DNA of 64,000 nt from CAYPPG01 sp964412555 (GCA_964412555.1 CAYPPG010000036.1:10052-74051), one strand, 5' to 3'; counted from the stretch's first letter, positions 44,790 through 54,537 are shown. Program-made: numbers and translations. The notes: a model not told the origin generated them from the letters alone.

Positions 44790-47201
44790 TTATGAAGCAG
44801 TTCGATGGGATCGGTTTTTCTGTAAAGTCTTCAATGCGAATACAATTCCACTCAGAAGAGTCAATAAGGATATTCCAACCCCCAGTTTGAAAGAGAATGG
44901 ATTGAATATATATTGAATACGATGTTGACCGGGTGGAATATCGACAGCAAAAAAAGTGTCTTGATACAAATTCATTTTCACTTTTGTATTATCCAGATAG
45001 ACTTCCCAACCGGGATAGCAATTTTGTGACCAGATGACTCTTCCCTCTTCGGGAGCATCGATGGAAACAACAACGTTGGTTGGATGTTGTTGAATGATTT
45101 CCATATTCGAGATTTGCTCTCCCGATTCTCCATAAAAGCGAGGGTGGACATTCGGATTTTCATAAATCTTCAAGGGAGAATTCTCTTCTTTCCAAGCAAG
45201 CTGGAAGGGTTTGGGGAGAAATGTTGTGGTTACAACATACTTGACATTCATTTCGTTGAAACCCTTTTGCGTTCGAGCCTCCAAAGGTGGGGCAAAAAAG
45301 AGCAGCCCCCCCTGCGGTGTTTCCGGAGGACGGTTGTAAATTCGATTGATATAGCGAGAGTAAGAATCCAAAATAATCGGATCATATCCGCGTGCGGATT
45401 CAATGCCATACATCATCAAGCGGTTGGGACGCAGTTCGGGATGATATTGCAAGCCGGGATGGCCGATCGCATCGTCGAGACAAACAACGCGGTTCCCTTT
45501 TGCGTTTTCCTGTAGGAAAGAGACAAGACTCGTTTGCGGGAAATATTCCTCTCGCCATGCTTCTGGCGATTGAGTGGGGAAAAAGCGATAGGAAAAAACA
45601 ATCAGATCGGCCAATAAAAGAAGGAGCGGGAATGCCCACCGATACGAAGACCGCAGTTTCAACATTGTCCATAACGCACACCAGCTGGCAATAAGAAAAA
45701 TCAATCCCAACAAACTGGAACCCAACATCCATGAATACCGGATTTCAAAAAGAATGTCCGGTAACTGCTGGCTGACCGCTCTGCGCTCGACAGAATAATT
45801 GAGAGCGGCAAGGGAACGTTCGATTTCTATTTCCCGCAGATAAGAGAGAATTGCGGATTTGGAAATGATCAATGACAAAACCAAAAAGAAAAACAAGAGA
45901 GAACCGATCGCCGCTATTTTCAGTCCAGCCGAATTTTTGATTCTTTGAATATTGATATTCGCCCAATTTTGCAGTCCGAACGCACAACAGACGGACATTC
46001 CGATAATAAATATCAATACCAGCCTGCCGGGAACGCGAAAGAAACTCCAACCCGGTAACCCATAATAGAGAAGGGGATAGAGCGGGTTGTATCGGCCCAG
46101 CGCAAAAAACAATCCACCGACAGCCACTAGCGCAAAAAATAGGGTTTCCCGGTGTATGCAATCATCTGCTTGCTTGCGGTGTTCGGTTCGGATGAAAGCA
46201 AAACAAAATAGAAGCAAAGGTAAAATCCCGATATAGCCGCATATTTCGTGATAGCCGGTTTGCGTTTCCCAAAAACGGCTTTCTTTCGCTTCGGCAACCG
46301 GATTTCCATAAAAATAAGGGGCCACGAAAGTGAGGAGGTGCTGCGGCGGCATGGAATCGCCGGTCGCGAATTCGTAATCGGCTCCCCCTGCGCGGCCGGC
46401 GGTTTTCGTGGATAGTTCATAGAGCGGCAACAAAACGGCTGCTGACAAAGCAAGAGCGATTCCTATGCCGGCACATGTGCGCAAAGGAAAACGGAGAGCC
46501 TCGCCCCATTTTCTTGATTTCAAATACGATTCTCCTCCCCACCAACAAGCTCGAAAGATCAACAGGTAAAACACATATAAAGGAATTTGGGTGTGCCCCG
46601 CATAAAACATACCTGCGAGACTCAACGCAAAAAGGAAAAAAATACGAAGGTCAAACTGCTGGCGAAAAAAGGTTTGAAAATAGAGAGCGAGAGGAAGAAG
46701 AGCATAGGCCCGTACATGGATCAAATGCCCGTCATGGGCATGGGTGATGAAAAAACCGGACCACGCATAGAGAACAGCCCCCAAACAAGCGGCCGGTTTG
46801 TTGGAGAACAGTTTCAATAAGAAAAGATACATAGTCAGTGCGGCCAAAATATGGTGGAAAACCAGGGATAAGGAAAAGGTTCGCTCGACGGAAAAAAACA
46901 GATTGAGAACATTCGTAGGATAGAAAAGAGACGTTTGAATATTGGCGGCCAAAGGAGCACCGCAAAAAACATGAGGGTTCCACCACGGCATACGGCCTTC
47001 GGAAAGTTCCTGCAGCGCGAATTGTCTCCAGGGAACGAATTGGTTGATCATATCTCCGCCACAAATGATCCATCCTTGCCAGACGATTTTCTCGTGAAAC
47101 AACAGGATGGGGAGAATGAGAATGGAGAGAAATAGACCATGCACTCGTATTGTTTTTTTCATTTTGTCAAACCACAGTTTCGCATCATTTGTATTTTTCA
47201 T
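44790..47201 (-). CDS. YfhO-like polytopic membrane protein
   Basis: About 803 residues. The start is uncertain: ATG 47201 or 47162, with no clear ribosome site at either. Around twelve membrane helices carry conserved YfhO segments such as ICGGDMINQFVPWRQFAL, MPWWNPHVFCGAPLAAN and PVAEAKESRFWETQTGYHE. A soluble C-terminal part (NVHPRFYGESGEQI, YPGWEVYLDNTKV) precedes the last helix. YfhO proteins are GT-C-like membrane enzymes implicated in adding sugars to wall or lipid glycans. The donor and acceptor are unknown. Only small gaps border it. Confidence 0.85.
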   Translation of the reverse strand: MKNTNDAKLWFDKMKKTIRVHGLFLSILILPILLFHEKIVWQGWIICGGDMINQFVPWRQFALQELSEGRMPWWNPHVFCGAPLAANIQTSLFYPTNVLNLFFSVERTFSLSLVFHHILAALTMYLFLLKLFSNKPAACLGAVLYAWSGFFITHAHDGHLIHVRAYALLPLALYFQTFFRQQFDLRIFFLFALSLAGMFYAGHTQIPLYVFYLLIFRACWWGGESYLKSRKWGEALRFPLRTCAGIGIALALSAAVLLPLYELSTKTAGRAGGADYEFATGDSMPPQHLLTFVAPYFYGNPVAEAKESRFWETQTGYHEICGYIGILPLLLFCFAFIRTEHRKQADDCIHRETLFFALVAVGGLFFALGRYNPLYPLLYYGLPGWSFFRVPGRLVLIFIIGMSVCCAFGLQNWANINIQRIKNSAGLKIAAIGSLLFFFLVLSLIISKSAILSYLREIEIERSLAALNYSVERRAVSQQLPDILFEIRYSWMLGSSLLGLIFLIASWCALWTMLKLRSSYRWAFPLLLLLADLIVFSYRFFPTQSPEAWREEYFPQTSLVSFLQENAKGNRVVCLDDAIGHPGLQYHPELRPNRLMMYGIESARGYDPIILDSYSRYINRIYNRPPETPQGGLLFFAPPLEARTQKGFNEMNVKYVVTTTFLPKPFQLAWKEENSPLKIYENPNVHPRFYGESGEQISNMEIIQQHPTNVVVSIDAPEEGRVIWSQNCYPGWEVYLDNTKVKMNLYQDTFFAVDIPPGQHRIQYIFNPFSFKLGVGISLLTLLSGIVFALKTLQKNRSHRTAS

Positions 47202-47515
47202 TTCCGCGCATACGATTCCGCACTTTCGGCGCAAGACTGAAACAAAAACAATGTACAGGATTCCTAACGGTTATTGGAGTGCTTTGATCGAAACTGGAAA
47301 GAGCGGATAAAAACCGGCTAGCATGATCACAATTTCATGCCATCTAAAAACACGTAGTTCTGCATAAACGAGCGGTCTTTCTTCAAATCTCTTTGCAAAA
47401 AGATGAAAATTGGCCTCATGATCTCCCTTGCGTATCACGGCATGGCATCGTATGATTAATAGTTGCATTGTTTGCTAGGCTCATCGCCGAATTTTAGAAA
47501 ACGAAGGAGGAAAAT

Positions 47516-47692
47516 ATGGCGGAACGTGTAAGTGATGAACGTCGACTAGAATTGCTTGCAATGATTACTTCTTCCTATATAAGCGCATTCAACGGACCGG
47601 ATATGCGTCCACCGGACGCCATCACGATATCCCGCTTCATTGAAGAAGTGACGGAAGTGCTGGATAAAAAGTTTCCCCGCCCTCAAGAATAA
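47516..47692 (+). CDS. Small conserved-looking protein, 58 residues
   Basis: ATG 47516 lies just after a strong GAAGGAGG. It encodes MAERVSDERRLELLAMITSS, then YISAFNGPDMRPPDAITI and SRFIEEVTEVLDKKFPRPQE. There is no membrane helix. The good ribosome site, tidy composition and the terminator overlapping its last codons support a real gene. No family was recognised. The gap 47202-47515 before it shows nothing else. Confidence 0.75.
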   Translation: MAERVSDERRLELLAMITSSYISAFNGPDMRPPDAITISRFIEEVTEVLDKKFPRPQE

Positions 47693-47706
47693 AGAGGGCT
47701 TTTTTT
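47679..47706 (+). terminator. Rho-independent terminator overlapping the end of the 58-residue gene
   Basis: GCCCTC (47679-47684) pairs with GAGGGC (47694-47699), and a run of seven T follows to 47706. The 5' arm lies inside the last codons, and the stop TAA (47690-47692) is in the loop. Confidence 0.85.
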
Positions 47707-47749
47707 AACTTTCAGGAAGGCTAGAAAAAAGAAGTAAAGGTTGGTGTGA

Positions 47750-48484
47750 ATGGATCCAAGAATCTCATCCCTGCTGGAAATGCAAAAGGCACTCAGTGAG
47801 CAGCGTGAAATTGAAAATGAGTACAATGTTCTCCCCCAAAAACGAGAGCAATTGCAAAAATACATCAACAATCTCCAAGAAGAGGCCAAACGCGCCGAGG
47901 ATAAATTCAAGAAACACGAAATCGAGCAAAAAACCTGTGAATTGGAAATTCAGCAAGGCCAAGAAACACGGGTAAAAAAAGAAGCCCAACTCCACTCCAT
48001 TAAAACCAATAAAGAATATCAAGCCACACTCGCTGAAATCGAATCCCTAGACCGGAAAAATACGAGGAATGAGGAAAGACTGCTCCAATTGATCGAGCTC
48101 ACTGATAAAGAGCGAAAAATATACGAAGAGAAGAAAAAAGAATTAGAAGAAAAACGGGATAAATTGGAAGCGGAAATCGCCGAACTCGACGAAAAAGAAA
48201 AGGGATTAAACGCACGCCTGGAAAAAGCCAAAGCCAAAACGGAGGAAGTGACCCGGAATATCAATCCGGATTTGTACCGGCGTTTTCTGCGGGTTTTTAA
48301 AGGAAAACAGGGCATTGCGATCACCACGGCTAACGGCGATCATTGCGGCGCATGCAATGTCAAACTAACGCCGCGGACCATGCAAGTCGTCAAGCGGGGG
48401 CAGGATATCGTCATATGCGAAGGATGTTCCCGTTTTCTCTATTGGGATCCGGAGTTGGAAAACGACCAGCTCGTTTCACTATAA
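47750..48484 (+). CDS. Zinc-ribbon coiled-coil protein (CT398-like)
   Basis: A 244-residue protein. Residues 1 to about 175 form a long antiparallel coiled coil (EYNVLPQKREQLQKYIN … EKKKELEEKRDKLEAE). The C-terminus has a C4 zinc ribbon, HCGACNVKLTPRTMQ and VICEGCSRFLYW. This is the zf-RING_7/CT398 family, widespread in bacteria. It binds zinc and has been linked to flagellar or secretion regulators in some species, but the role is not settled. It follows a terminator, so it has its own promoter. Confidence 0.92.
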   Translation: MDPRISSLLEMQKALSEQREIENEYNVLPQKREQLQKYINNLQEEAKRAEDKFKKHEIEQKTCELEIQQGQETRVKKEAQLHSIKTNKEYQATLAEIESLDRKNTRNEERLLQLIELTDKERKIYEEKKKELEEKRDKLEAEIAELDEKEKGLNARLEKAKAKTEEVTRNINPDLYRRFLRVFKGKQGIAITTANGDHCGACNVKLTPRTMQVVKRGQDIVICEGCSRFLYWDPELENDQLVSL

Positions 48485-48706
48485 TTGTTCTTGTTTTTTC
48501 TGGGTGCATGACATGTTTCTCTCTCAAGGGTGATTCCAACAACGTCATGTGTCTAAAAGAAAGTAAAATCGGCCATTTGCATTTTCATTCCTAGAAGATA
48601 AAGTATACTCGATTCACAAGCGCGCTGGTAATCTGAGGGAACGCGATCCCATCACTGTATTCCAAATTATTGATGGGTCACGGCCAGAATGGAATGGTGA
48701 AATGCC
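48485..48706. other. Intergenic segment with a small hairpin
   Basis: CCCATCA (48649-48655 region) can pair with TGATGGG about 20 bases later. No known riboswitch or RNase P signature was found. Its position before a membrane protein gene leaves room for a leader RNA, but I see no proof. Confidence 0.3.
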
Positions 48707-50401
48707 ATGTGGACTGACCAGGATAAATGCCTTCTCCGTGTCAAGAGAAGTTATTTTTTGCGGAGATGGAACCGTTTTAATGTAGACACCTTCATTCAAA
48801 CCGTTGGTTTTCTTTTGCTCGTCGCTATCTTTTGGACCTTATCCTTTGGAGTAGTTGCCAAACTCTGTAAGAACTTGATGGAAGTGGATGTCGTAGGGCC
48901 GATTATCCTCAAGCGGATTGTGTCTTTCGGTTTTTTCGCGCTATGGATCCTCGTCACGGGTGGTCATATTTTTACAGCGTTTTCATCCATGTTCCGCAGT
49001 TATGAATTACAGGCACTTTTTTGCTCACCCTATCCTCCTCACCGTTTATTTCGCATCCAAAGTTATGAAACATTAATTCTTGGCGGATGGTTGTTGGGAT
49101 TGTTCTGTATCCCGATTTTGTGTGCCTTCGGATGGCAATTGGATGCGAGATGGTGGTACTATCCGGTTGTCTTGACCGGTCTTCTGGGTTTTTTGATCGT
49201 TGCCGGCGCGTTGGGGATACTCATTACACTTTTCATTACCCGATGGATCATCGGAAGACCGATTCGTTCCTCCCTTTCGAGTGCTCTCCTTCTTTGTACA
49301 TTGATCGGTCTTTTTATCTACGGGATTACTTCCACGAAAATCTTAGTCGGGCAGATCGATACCAACAAATTAGGAGAAACATTGGCCAACCTTCGGTTAT
49401 CGACCAATCCTTATCTCCCCAGCCACTGGATGTCGGAACTCATGTCCTCCGCCCGAATCGGCGATATCGGCCGCTCCTTTCTCTATTTATTTTTGTTATG
49501 GTCGAGCGGCTTGTTTTTCTTGTCGCTTGCGTTGGAATTCGGTCACCGGTGGTACGCCGGTGGGTGGCTATGGGCACAGGAACGTGTAGGTCTTTTCCAG
49601 CGCCATCGAGACCGGCACCGGTTCCGCGTCAAACGCTTGTGGCTCATGAAATTACTTCCCCGGCGCATCGGTTCCATTGTGTATAAGGAATGTCATGTAT
49701 TTGCCCGAGATTTTTCCCAATGGGGTCAACTGGTCCTTATCCTGGTGCTGGTACTGTTCTATGTAGCCCATACCAAAAACGTGACTTTTGAAAATCCGAT
49801 GTCACCGGCGCGGGGTCATTTGGCTTTCTTCAATGTCGTCCTGTTGGGATTCATCCAAGCCACGCTTTCTCTGCGCTACACATTTCCATCCATCAGCCTG
49901 GAGGGAAGAGGGTTTTGGGCGGTCATGACCGCCCAAATCGGTCTCGACCGGTTCTACTTCACCAAATATTACTTGCACGCCTTCGTCTTGTTCATCATCG
50001 GACAGGGATTGGGGTTTCTACTCAATAATTTCTTGGGAATCGATTCCACCTTGAATTTGATCTGCGCCCTGGTGTTGTTCTTTTTTGCCTTCGGATTTAC
50101 GAGTTGGACATTGGGGTTAGGAGTGGTGTTCCATAAATTCGACGCCACCAGTGCTGCCGACGTCACATCCGATACGGGGACTTTGATCACGATGATCTGC
50201 ACTTTATTGTATTTTGGAATCAGTATTGCGTTTCTCGCCCGCTTTGCGCTGGATCATACCCCGGGAATGAGCATTGTCGATCAATTTACCCTGCAGCCCG
50301 ATATGATCCTCTACTCGACAGTGTTTCTCGTCATTCAAACGTCCGTTATCCTGTTGCCGGCAGCGTATGGGCTTAGGAAACTAAAAGAAATTACATTTTG
50401 A
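48707..50401 (+). CDS. ABC-2-like multi-span permease (putative ABC exporter, PF16949 style)
   Basis: A 564-residue protein with about 12-13 membrane helices. Conserved segments include RSYELQALFCSPYPPHRLFR, GALGILITLFITRWIIGRP and GSIVYKECHVFARDFSQWGQ. This layout fits the putative ABC exporter permease family, but no ATP-binding gene is adjacent in the window. The start ATG 48707 has GGTGA seven bases upstream. The substrate is unknown. Confidence 0.75.
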   Translation: MWTDQDKCLLRVKRSYFLRRWNRFNVDTFIQTVGFLLLVAIFWTLSFGVVAKLCKNLMEVDVVGPIILKRIVSFGFFALWILVTGGHIFTAFSSMFRSYELQALFCSPYPPHRLFRIQSYETLILGGWLLGLFCIPILCAFGWQLDARWWYYPVVLTGLLGFLIVAGALGILITLFITRWIIGRPIRSSLSSALLLCTLIGLFIYGITSTKILVGQIDTNKLGETLANLRLSTNPYLPSHWMSELMSSARIGDIGRSFLYLFLLWSSGLFFLSLALEFGHRWYAGGWLWAQERVGLFQRHRDRHRFRVKRLWLMKLLPRRIGSIVYKECHVFARDFSQWGQLVLILVLVLFYVAHTKNVTFENPMSPARGHLAFFNVVLLGFIQATLSLRYTFPSISLEGRGFWAVMTAQIGLDRFYFTKYYLHAFVLFIIGQGLGFLLNNFLGIDSTLNLICALVLFFFAFGFTSWTLGLGVVFHKFDATSAADVTSDTGTLITMICTLLYFGISIAFLARFALDHTPGMSIVDQFTLQPDMILYSTVFLVIQTSVILLPAAYGLRKLKEITF

Positions 50402-50562
50402 TTAGTAACTGTTTCACAAACCATTCCCATACAAACTCGCCACAGGGATCAGAATGGGGAATCCAAAGGCGCTTTGTATAGAATTTTGTTATAATAAATG
50501 TTATAATAAGGAGTAAAAAATAAAAAATTACTCTTACGATCTGGAATTCGAGGAGTTGAACA

Positions 50563-51123
50563 ATGTCAACGGTAACGCAAACTCGCCGGATTGACGTCAA
50601 TGAATATTATGAATTGGCCGATACCGGAGGATTACCCGCAAACAAACGTGTAGAACTACTGGAAGGTGAGATTTATGAAATGACACCCATTGGAAACCGG
50701 CACGCCTACGGAGTTTCTGCACTCCATACTTTTTTTTCTCGGCAATTAAATGAGAAAGCGGTCATTTGGATTCAACATCCACTTCGATTGAGTGATTATT
50801 CGGAACCGGAACCGGATGTGATGCTGCTAAAACCGCCGTTGGAACGATACAAAGGAAGACATCCGATGCCGGATGATGTTTATCTCATTGTTGAAGTTGC
50901 GGATTCCTCATTGCACTATGATCGGAAGAAAAAGATTCCGATTTATGCGGCTTATGGTATTCCAGAATACTGGCTGGTGGATTTGGAAAGGGGTCTTGTG
51001 GAAGTGTATCACGAAGCGGCATCAGGCGGGTATCGGCAAATGGAACAGTATAGCGGCAAGCAGACAATTTCTCCTATGAGATTTCCCGAATGCCGGCTTG
51101 TTGTCAACGACCTTCTTTCCTGA
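50563..51123 (+). CDS. Uma2-family putative endonuclease (DUF820)
   Basis: A 186-residue protein with the PD-(D/E)XK core: KRVELLEGEIYEM, SEPEPDVMLLKPP, VYLIVEVADSSLHYDRKKK and GIPEYWLVDLERG. Uma2/DUF820 proteins are nuclease-fold proteins abundant in cyanobacteria and related genomes, with no firm role. The D, E-x-V and K residues of the fold are present. The start follows AGGAG-like bases at about 50548. It stands alone. Confidence 0.9.
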   Translation: MSTVTQTRRIDVNEYYELADTGGLPANKRVELLEGEIYEMTPIGNRHAYGVSALHTFFSRQLNEKAVIWIQHPLRLSDYSEPEPDVMLLKPPLERYKGRHPMPDDVYLIVEVADSSLHYDRKKKIPIYAAYGIPEYWLVDLERGLVEVYHEAASGGYRQMEQYSGKQTISPMRFPECRLVVNDLLS

Positions 51124-51329
51124 TTGTCTTTTTCCATTCTTGAGAATTCCACAATTTATAGAGACTCAAAAATCAATCTCACAATAGTTGAATCCCTCGA
51201 ACACATAGGAAAGGGTGACATCCAAGCGTCCACCTATTAAAATACTTTCGTTCACTACTGAAACTTTATACACAGCTCATAAGAATCTCATTGATTCGGT
51301 ACGAAACCAAAAGGAAAAGCATAGACCTG

Positions 51330-52184
51330 ATGAATATGATAAACACAGAATCCAAAAATGTATTACCCAATACCAACATAGAAATTATCGACGACAAGAT
51401 TGCACGGGGAAATATCAAGCATGTTCTCTTCGATTTCGACGGCACGCTCTCCCTTATTCGGGAGGGATGGCAGAATGTCATGATCCCGATGTGCGTCGAA
51501 TTCTTAGTGGAACTGAATACAGGTGAAAGCGAAGAGGAACTTCATCAGCTTGTGAAAGAGTTCGTCACTCGGCTTACCGGTAAGCAGACGATCTATCAAA
51601 TGATCGAGCTGGCGGAAGAAATCAAGAAACGCGGCGGGACACCGAAAGAACCGTTGGAATACAAACACATCTACCTGAACCGCTTGTGGGACCGGATCAA
51701 AGACCGGGTGGAAGGATTGAAATTCGGGAAATACGATCCCGCCGATTTTATTGTGCCTGGTTCTTATGAACTACTTGAAGCATTGAAGAAGCGCGAGGTA
51801 ACAATGTATCTCGCCAGTGGAACCGATTTACCCTATGTCAAGGATGAATCATCCGTCATTCAAGTGGCTCCCTATTTTGGGGAGCACATCTACGGTGCGT
51901 TGGATAATTACAAAGATTTCTCCAAACGCATGATCATTCAAAAAATCATCCAGGATAACAACCTGTCCGGTTCCCAATTGCTCACCTTCGGCGACGGCTA
52001 TGTCGAGATTGAAGATACGAAATCCGTCGGTGGGATCGCCGTCGGAGTCGCCACGGACGAAGTAGGTAAAACCGATGTGGACGACTGGAAACGCAACCGG
52101 TTGATCCAAGCCGGAGCAAATATAATCATTCCTCATTTTCGGGAATGGAACACACTGGTGCCATATTTATTTCAAGAGGATTAA
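51330..52184 (+). CDS. HAD-superfamily phosphatase
   Basis: About 284 residues from ATG 51330. The HAD motifs are HVLFDFDGTLSLIREGW (motif I, nucleophile D), LASGTDLPYVK (motif II), a Lys in FSKRMIIQKI (motif III) and LLTFGDGYVEIEDTKSVGG (motif IV). The cap is about 95 residues, helical, between I and II. It is expected to remove phosphate from a sugar or related compound. Its stop is two bases before the GTG start of the next gene, so it is the first of a tight three-gene operon with an uncharacterised protein and a PfkB kinase. Confidence 0.85.
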   Translation: MNMINTESKNVLPNTNIEIIDDKIARGNIKHVLFDFDGTLSLIREGWQNVMIPMCVEFLVELNTGESEEELHQLVKEFVTRLTGKQTIYQMIELAEEIKKRGGTPKEPLEYKHIYLNRLWDRIKDRVEGLKFGKYDPADFIVPGSYELLEALKKREVTMYLASGTDLPYVKDESSVIQVAPYFGEHIYGALDNYKDFSKRMIIQKIIQDNNLSGSQLLTFGDGYVEIEDTKSVGGIAVGVATDEVGKTDVDDWKRNRLIQAGANIIIPHFREWNTLVPYLFQED

Positions 52185-52186
52185 TC

Positions 52187-53152
52187 GTGCCATTTACGAC
52201 TTTTGACCGTTCGAAATTACAGATCAAGCCGCTTCAGGAGCGAATCCATGATTTGGATCTTTCTGTCATGCTACCGTTGGACGCTCCTCCACCGGAATTC
52301 GCCCATCCCGCCATTCCGCAAATTGCCCAAGCGATTATACAAGCGAGGGACAAAAAAAAGGCTGTCATTCTTTCTATGGGCGCGCACGTGATTCGGTCCG
52401 GCGTGTCACGGATGATCATCGATTTGATGGAAAAGGGAATCCTGACTCACATCGCGATGAACGGAGCGGGACCGATTCATGATTTCGAATTCGCGCTAAT
52501 CGGTCAAACGACGGAAAGTGTGGAACGGTATATTCAAACCGGTGAATTCGGACTCTGGCGGGAAACCGGCTTGATCAACGAAGCGGCGAAGAACGGTGTG
52601 AAAGAGAAGATTGGTCTGGGAGAAGCGATCGGGAATATGATCGTCGGGGAAGCATTCCCCCATAAAGATATCAGTATCCTGGCGGCCGGAATCCGCTGCC
52701 ATTTACCGGTTACGGCTCATGTCGGTATTGGATACGACATCATTCATGAGCATCCCAACTGCGACGGTGCAGCCCTTGGCGCAACTTCATATACGGATTT
52801 TCTGATCATGGCGAATTCCGTCGCTAATTTGGAGGGGGGAGTGTTTCTCAATTTCGGTTCTGCGGTAATGGGACCGGAGGTATATTTGAAAGCCTTGTCC
52901 ATGGCGAGGAATGTCGCGCATCAGGATGGAGAGAAAATCTGTCATTTCACTACGGCCGTTTTTGATTTATTTCCCTTGCCGGAAGACTATCATCAAGAAG
53001 CACCGCGGACCAATCCTCATTACTATTATCGGCCATGGAAAACGATCTTGGTGCGAACCGTCAAAGACGGCGGGAACAGCTATTACATTCAGGGAGCACA
53101 CCGGGAAACGTTTCCGGCTTTATTTTATGCAATCCAGGAACAGATGACTTGA
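52187..53152 (+). CDS. Conserved protein of unknown function in a phosphosugar operon
   Basis: The start is GTG 52187, two bases after the HAD stop, with AGAGGA before it; an upstream in-frame ATG is less likely. It has 321 residues. Conserved-looking motifs are LSMGAHVIRSGVSRMIIDLM, ILTHIAMNGAGPIHDFE, HVGIGYDIIHEHPNCDG, and FLNFGSAVMGPEVYL. Proteins with this pattern occur in planctomycete- and deltaproteobacteria-like genomes, sometimes labelled deoxyhypusine synthase-like, which I do not trust. Repeated glycine-rich loops and paired His residues suggest an enzyme. Its role is unknown. It lies between a HAD phosphatase and a PfkB kinase. Confidence 0.75.
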   Translation: MPFTTFDRSKLQIKPLQERIHDLDLSVMLPLDAPPPEFAHPAIPQIAQAIIQARDKKKAVILSMGAHVIRSGVSRMIIDLMEKGILTHIAMNGAGPIHDFEFALIGQTTESVERYIQTGEFGLWRETGLINEAAKNGVKEKIGLGEAIGNMIVGEAFPHKDISILAAGIRCHLPVTAHVGIGYDIIHEHPNCDGAALGATSYTDFLIMANSVANLEGGVFLNFGSAVMGPEVYLKALSMARNVAHQDGEKICHFTTAVFDLFPLPEDYHQEAPRTNPHYYYRPWKTILVRTVKDGGNSYYIQGAHRETFPALFYAIQEQMT

Positions 53153-53158
53153 GGAAAA

Positions 53159-54202
53159 ATGGATAAAGCCACACTCCAATCCATACTCGATCGTTTTTCA
53201 CAGCAACGGATCATCGTGTTCGGAGATTTTTTTCTCGACAAATATCTCGAGATCAATCCGAAATTGAATGAGGTCTCTATCGAGACAGGCTTGACCGCTT
53301 ATCAAATTATCGGAAAGCGGTTGCAGCCCGGGGCGGCGGGTACTGTTTGCAATAACTTATCTGCTCTTGGTATCGGGGAAATGATCGCACTGTCTGTCAT
53401 CGGGGACGACGGGGAAGGATATGAATTGCGAAAAGCCTTGGGAGCACGCCGGGTTGATATTTCCAATCTTATCATCACAGAAGATTGTTTCACCCCAACC
53501 TACACTAAACCAATGCTGCAACATCTGTCGGGAGAAGAGGAAATCGAGCGACAGGATATCAAGAATCGCCGCTCTATGCCGGAATCGTTGGAGAATGAGC
53601 TGATCCGGCGGCTCGAACAATTGGCTCCCAATGCCGGTGCCGTGATCATTGCCGATCAAGTGCAGGAACGGAATTGTGGAGTCATCACGGATCGTGTGCG
53701 CGATGCGATTGCCGAACTTGCCCTCCGATGCCCCACTACGGTCTTTTTCGCCGATTCCCGCGAACGGATCGGCGAATTCAAAAATGTGCACATCAAGCCG
53801 AATCGTTTCGAGGCGGCGATGGCCATTCATCCTGATTATGACGAAGAACCTCCTACTCCTTTTGCACTCGAATGCGCTCAAAAATTGCGTGAGCAAGTCG
53901 GGAAACCGATTTTTTTGACATTGGATAAGGAAGGCATCTGCCCGATAACGGAAAGAGAACCTGTCATCATTCCCTGTCCACCCGTAAACGGGCCAATCGA
54001 TATCGTAGGAGCGGGGGACAGCGTGACGGCGGGAATCGTTTCTTCACTTACTTCCGGAGCAACGGAGGTACAAGCGGGAATTGTAGGGAATTTGGTGGCG
54101 TCTATTACAATCCGGCAGATAGGTACGACAGGTACGGCCTCACCAGAGCAGATTATGGATGCGTGGGAGAACAATAAAGAGATATATCGACATTTGCCTT
54201 GA
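53159..54202 (+). CDS. PfkB-family sugar kinase (RfaE-N-like)
   Basis: A 347-residue ribokinase-fold protein. The N-terminal segment is IIVFGDFFLDKYLEINPK, the lid region is LQPGAAGTVCNNLSALG, and the anion hole with catalytic Asp is PIDIVGAGDSVTAGIVSSL (about 279-297). The N-terminus resembles the kinase half of RfaE (HldE, D-glycero-β-D-manno-heptose 7-phosphate kinase) more than simple ribokinases. With the upstream HAD phosphatase this hints at a heptose- or similar sugar-phosphate route, as inference. It starts six bases after the previous stop. Confidence 0.87.
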   Translation: MDKATLQSILDRFSQQRIIVFGDFFLDKYLEINPKLNEVSIETGLTAYQIIGKRLQPGAAGTVCNNLSALGIGEMIALSVIGDDGEGYELRKALGARRVDISNLIITEDCFTPTYTKPMLQHLSGEEEIERQDIKNRRSMPESLENELIRRLEQLAPNAGAVIIADQVQERNCGVITDRVRDAIAELALRCPTTVFFADSRERIGEFKNVHIKPNRFEAAMAIHPDYDEEPPTPFALECAQKLREQVGKPIFLTLDKEGICPITEREPVIIPCPPVNGPIDIVGAGDSVTAGIVSSLTSGATEVQAGIVGNLVASITIRQIGTTGTASPEQIMDAWENNKEIYRHLP

Positions 54203-54234
54203 TTATGCTATAGTTTTAATAGTGGAGATGATGT

Positions 54235-54537
54235 ATGCGAAAAATCATTGAGGTCAAAGTACTCGATCATTATCAGCTTGAATTGACATTTGACGATGGG
54301 TTGACTCGTATTGTCGATCTTACCCATTTGGTAGGGAAAGGTGTTTTTGAATCCTGGCGAAATTATGATTTTTTTAAGCAAGTTGAAATAGGATCATCCG
54401 GCGAACTCGTTTGGGGGGATCAAATCGATCTTTGTCCCGATTCATTGTATCTTCAAGTAACCGGTACCAAATATATTCACCCAGATTTACTAAAAAAATA
54501 TTTAAACAACCAATCAATCCGTCCCCGTTTTACATAA
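54235..54537 (+). CDS. DUF2442-family small protein
   Basis: A 100-residue protein with EVKVLDHYQLELTFDDGLTR, VFESWRNYDFFKQVEI, and ELVWGDQIDLCPDSLYLQV. This is DUF2442, a small family often paired with DUF4160 in toxin-antitoxin-like pairs. No DUF4160 gene is adjacent here. It follows the PfkB gene by 32 bases. Its 3' end overlaps the convergent YgbA-like gene by 61 bases. Confidence 0.85.
   Translation: MRKIIEVKVLDHYQLELTFDDGLTRIVDLTHLVGKGVFESWRNYDFFKQVEIGSSGELVWGDQIDLCPDSLYLQVTGTKYIHPDLLKKYLNNQSIRPRFT

Noticed and set aside
48485..48706. RNase P RNA or cobalamin riboswitch after the zinc-ribbon gene
   Set aside because: Neither the RNase P GAGGAAAGTCC-type core nor the B12-box is present; only a small hairpin remains.
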